NCBI RefSeq assembly: GCF_947507565.1
Contig: NC_089191.1
Span: 1,550,001-1,614,000, forward strand
Source of the DNA: Oscarella lobularis
Lineage: Eukaryota; Porifera; Homoscleromorpha; Homosclerophorida; Oscarellidae
Direction: 5' to 3'
Length of the DNA: 64,000 bases
Part shown: piece after piece, positions 63,078-64,000 of the stretch
Layout of the letters: each line of letters opens with the position of its first letter
Position numbering within the stretch: the first letter of the stretch is position 1
Translations under genes and position numbers: made by a program
The notes under the pieces: model-generated
What the model was told of the DNA's origin: nothing
The model's database searches: none
The model's input: the letters and a program-made list of their open reading frames with translations, nothing else

Positions 63078-63769
63078 ATGCCGTGTGCTATCTGCCTCGT
63101 TGATGTTCCGACGTCCGGCCGAAATGGCCTACAGATTTGTCGCCAGTGTGGACATCGACTGCATCGTTCGTGTTGGAGTCGCTGGCGCATAGCAAATGTC
63201 TCGCGTAAATCGTTCGGTTGTCCGAACTGTAAAAATCAAACCGGTATATTACTAAGCATACAAATTGTCAGGATACAGCTTTTTTCTGGTTAGATGCTTT
63301 CGATGACATCGAAGACTCGGCGGAGTCGTACGAGATGAAGGCGACATATTGCCCTGCCGGAAGCGACGACGTGTGCGAAAGGATCGTCGACCGCGTCTAC
63401 CAAACCGGCGTCGTGAGGAGTTATCGTCGTGTCGTTCGAGACATGACAACGGCACTAGAGAACCTGCGCAAAGAAATTCGGCAAATGGAAGACGACCTCA
63501 GGGTCAGCAAGGTACGCGCCCAGTATTACGAGGTGCTGTCTTTTTGCGCGTGTAGCGAACTTCTGTTTTTGGCCAGTGTCATTGTTAATTTGTTATTTTG
63601 TCAAAATAAAGCAAAGATTAATTGCATTCTTGTGCGTTCGCTGGGAGGAAGAACGGGGTCCCGGAAGTTTCCGCCTTCGAGCATGGGCTGCGATCGCGAT
63701 GCAGCCGATGTTTGTAGACGATCAAGCCGCGGACTGAACACAACTGACGTTTATAGCAAACTTCTCTAA
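63078..63769 (+). CDS. RING-finger protein with coiled coil
   Basis: Exon 1 (63078-63243) encodes MPCAICLVDVPTSGRNGLQ then ICRQCGHRLHRSCWSRW and FGCPNC, a complete RING-type zinc set (C-x2-C, C-x2-C-x-H, H-x2-C, C-x2-C). A 50-nt intron (GTATAT...GGTTAG) joins in phase to exon 2 (63294 on): AFDDIEDSAESYEMKA, a charged helix TTALENLRKEIRQMEDDLRV that should form a coiled coil, then a hydrophobic stretch LLFLASVIVNLLF. RING domains recruit E2 ubiquitin enzymes, so an E3 ligase role is likely. AATAAA at 63605 lies inside the open frame and a GTACGC donor exists at 63512, so the true C-terminus may differ. Confidence 0.7.
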
Positions 63770-64000
63770 TATCCAGACGCATCTGCTTTGTCTTTCGCGA
63801 TGGTTGTCGAACGTAAAACGTTGAAAGCTGTATTGCTGCATGTGCGTGGGCAAGGGTTGGGAGCGGGGGAATTCCCCCGAAGCCACATCAAAAGGAGAGA
63901 CAAATTTAGCCTCTTTGTTACAAGCAATCATTCATTTGTGTGTATTCGACGGTGAAGTACGTCAGAAGTCTTCAAAGTGAACGGCAGTACATTGAACTTC
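63770..64000. other. Nothing recognised
   Basis: Short downstream stretch with a small minus-strand frame of no evident meaning. Confidence 0.5.

Overview
This window looks like repeat-rich nuclear DNA of an animal. There are no bacterial operons. Recognisable genes are split by very short GT-AG introns, mostly about 45-65 nt. A diverged CSL/RBPJ (Notch-pathway) gene is present. The mobile elements are metazoan types: hAT, pogo/Tigger, ISL2EU (THAP + YqaJ), a TTAA-target element, a Penelope-like element, a Helitron remnant, a Ty3/gypsy element and a tRNA-derived SINE. Compact introns and this element mix would suit a non-bilaterian such as a sponge or cnidarian, but the sequence alone does not fix the taxon.

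Layout. 1-15.4 kb: the C-terminal half of a DUF7869-like protein, a decayed hAT with 6-bp target duplications, a pair of flanking direct repeats, a 5'-truncated Penelope-like element, a possible short-exon gene, a TTAA-flanked MITE between two minisatellites, an integrase-core pseudogene, a hAT 3' fragment and a VNTR. 15.4-25.3 kb: a 9.5-kb element with 42-bp perfect inverted ends and a 6-bp target duplication, inserted in a small ORF. It carries a 13-exon Myb-like gene and a convergent HIRAN-like gene, and two pogo elements have inserted into it. 26.4-29.7 kb: an internally deleted ISL2EU element with 0.34-kb inverted ends. 30.5-34.7 kb: a TTAA-flanked element with a multi-exon transposase gene and a convergent four-exon accessory gene. 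35-40 kb: unidentified minus-strand exons, a DDE transposase relic and a partial CSL/RBPJ gene. 40.8-45.4 kb: an intact Ty3/gypsy element with identical 102-bp LTRs. 45.8-49.1 kb: a second hAT and the N-terminal half of a DUF7869-like protein. 49-56.4 kb: low-complexity DNA, a SINE split by a hAT MITE, and several unidentified exon groups. 57-62.4 kb: two pogo/Tigger relics, a hairpin-ended element and a Helitron/OB-fold relic. 63-63.8 kb: a RING-finger gene with a TATA box.

The recurring theme is transposons that carry a second gene running towards the transposase gene. In two unrelated elements, the 9.5-kb element and the pogo element inserted in it, that second gene encodes a HIRAN-like domain. 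The inner element broke the outer element's HIRAN gene. This is the best candidate in the window for something undescribed.
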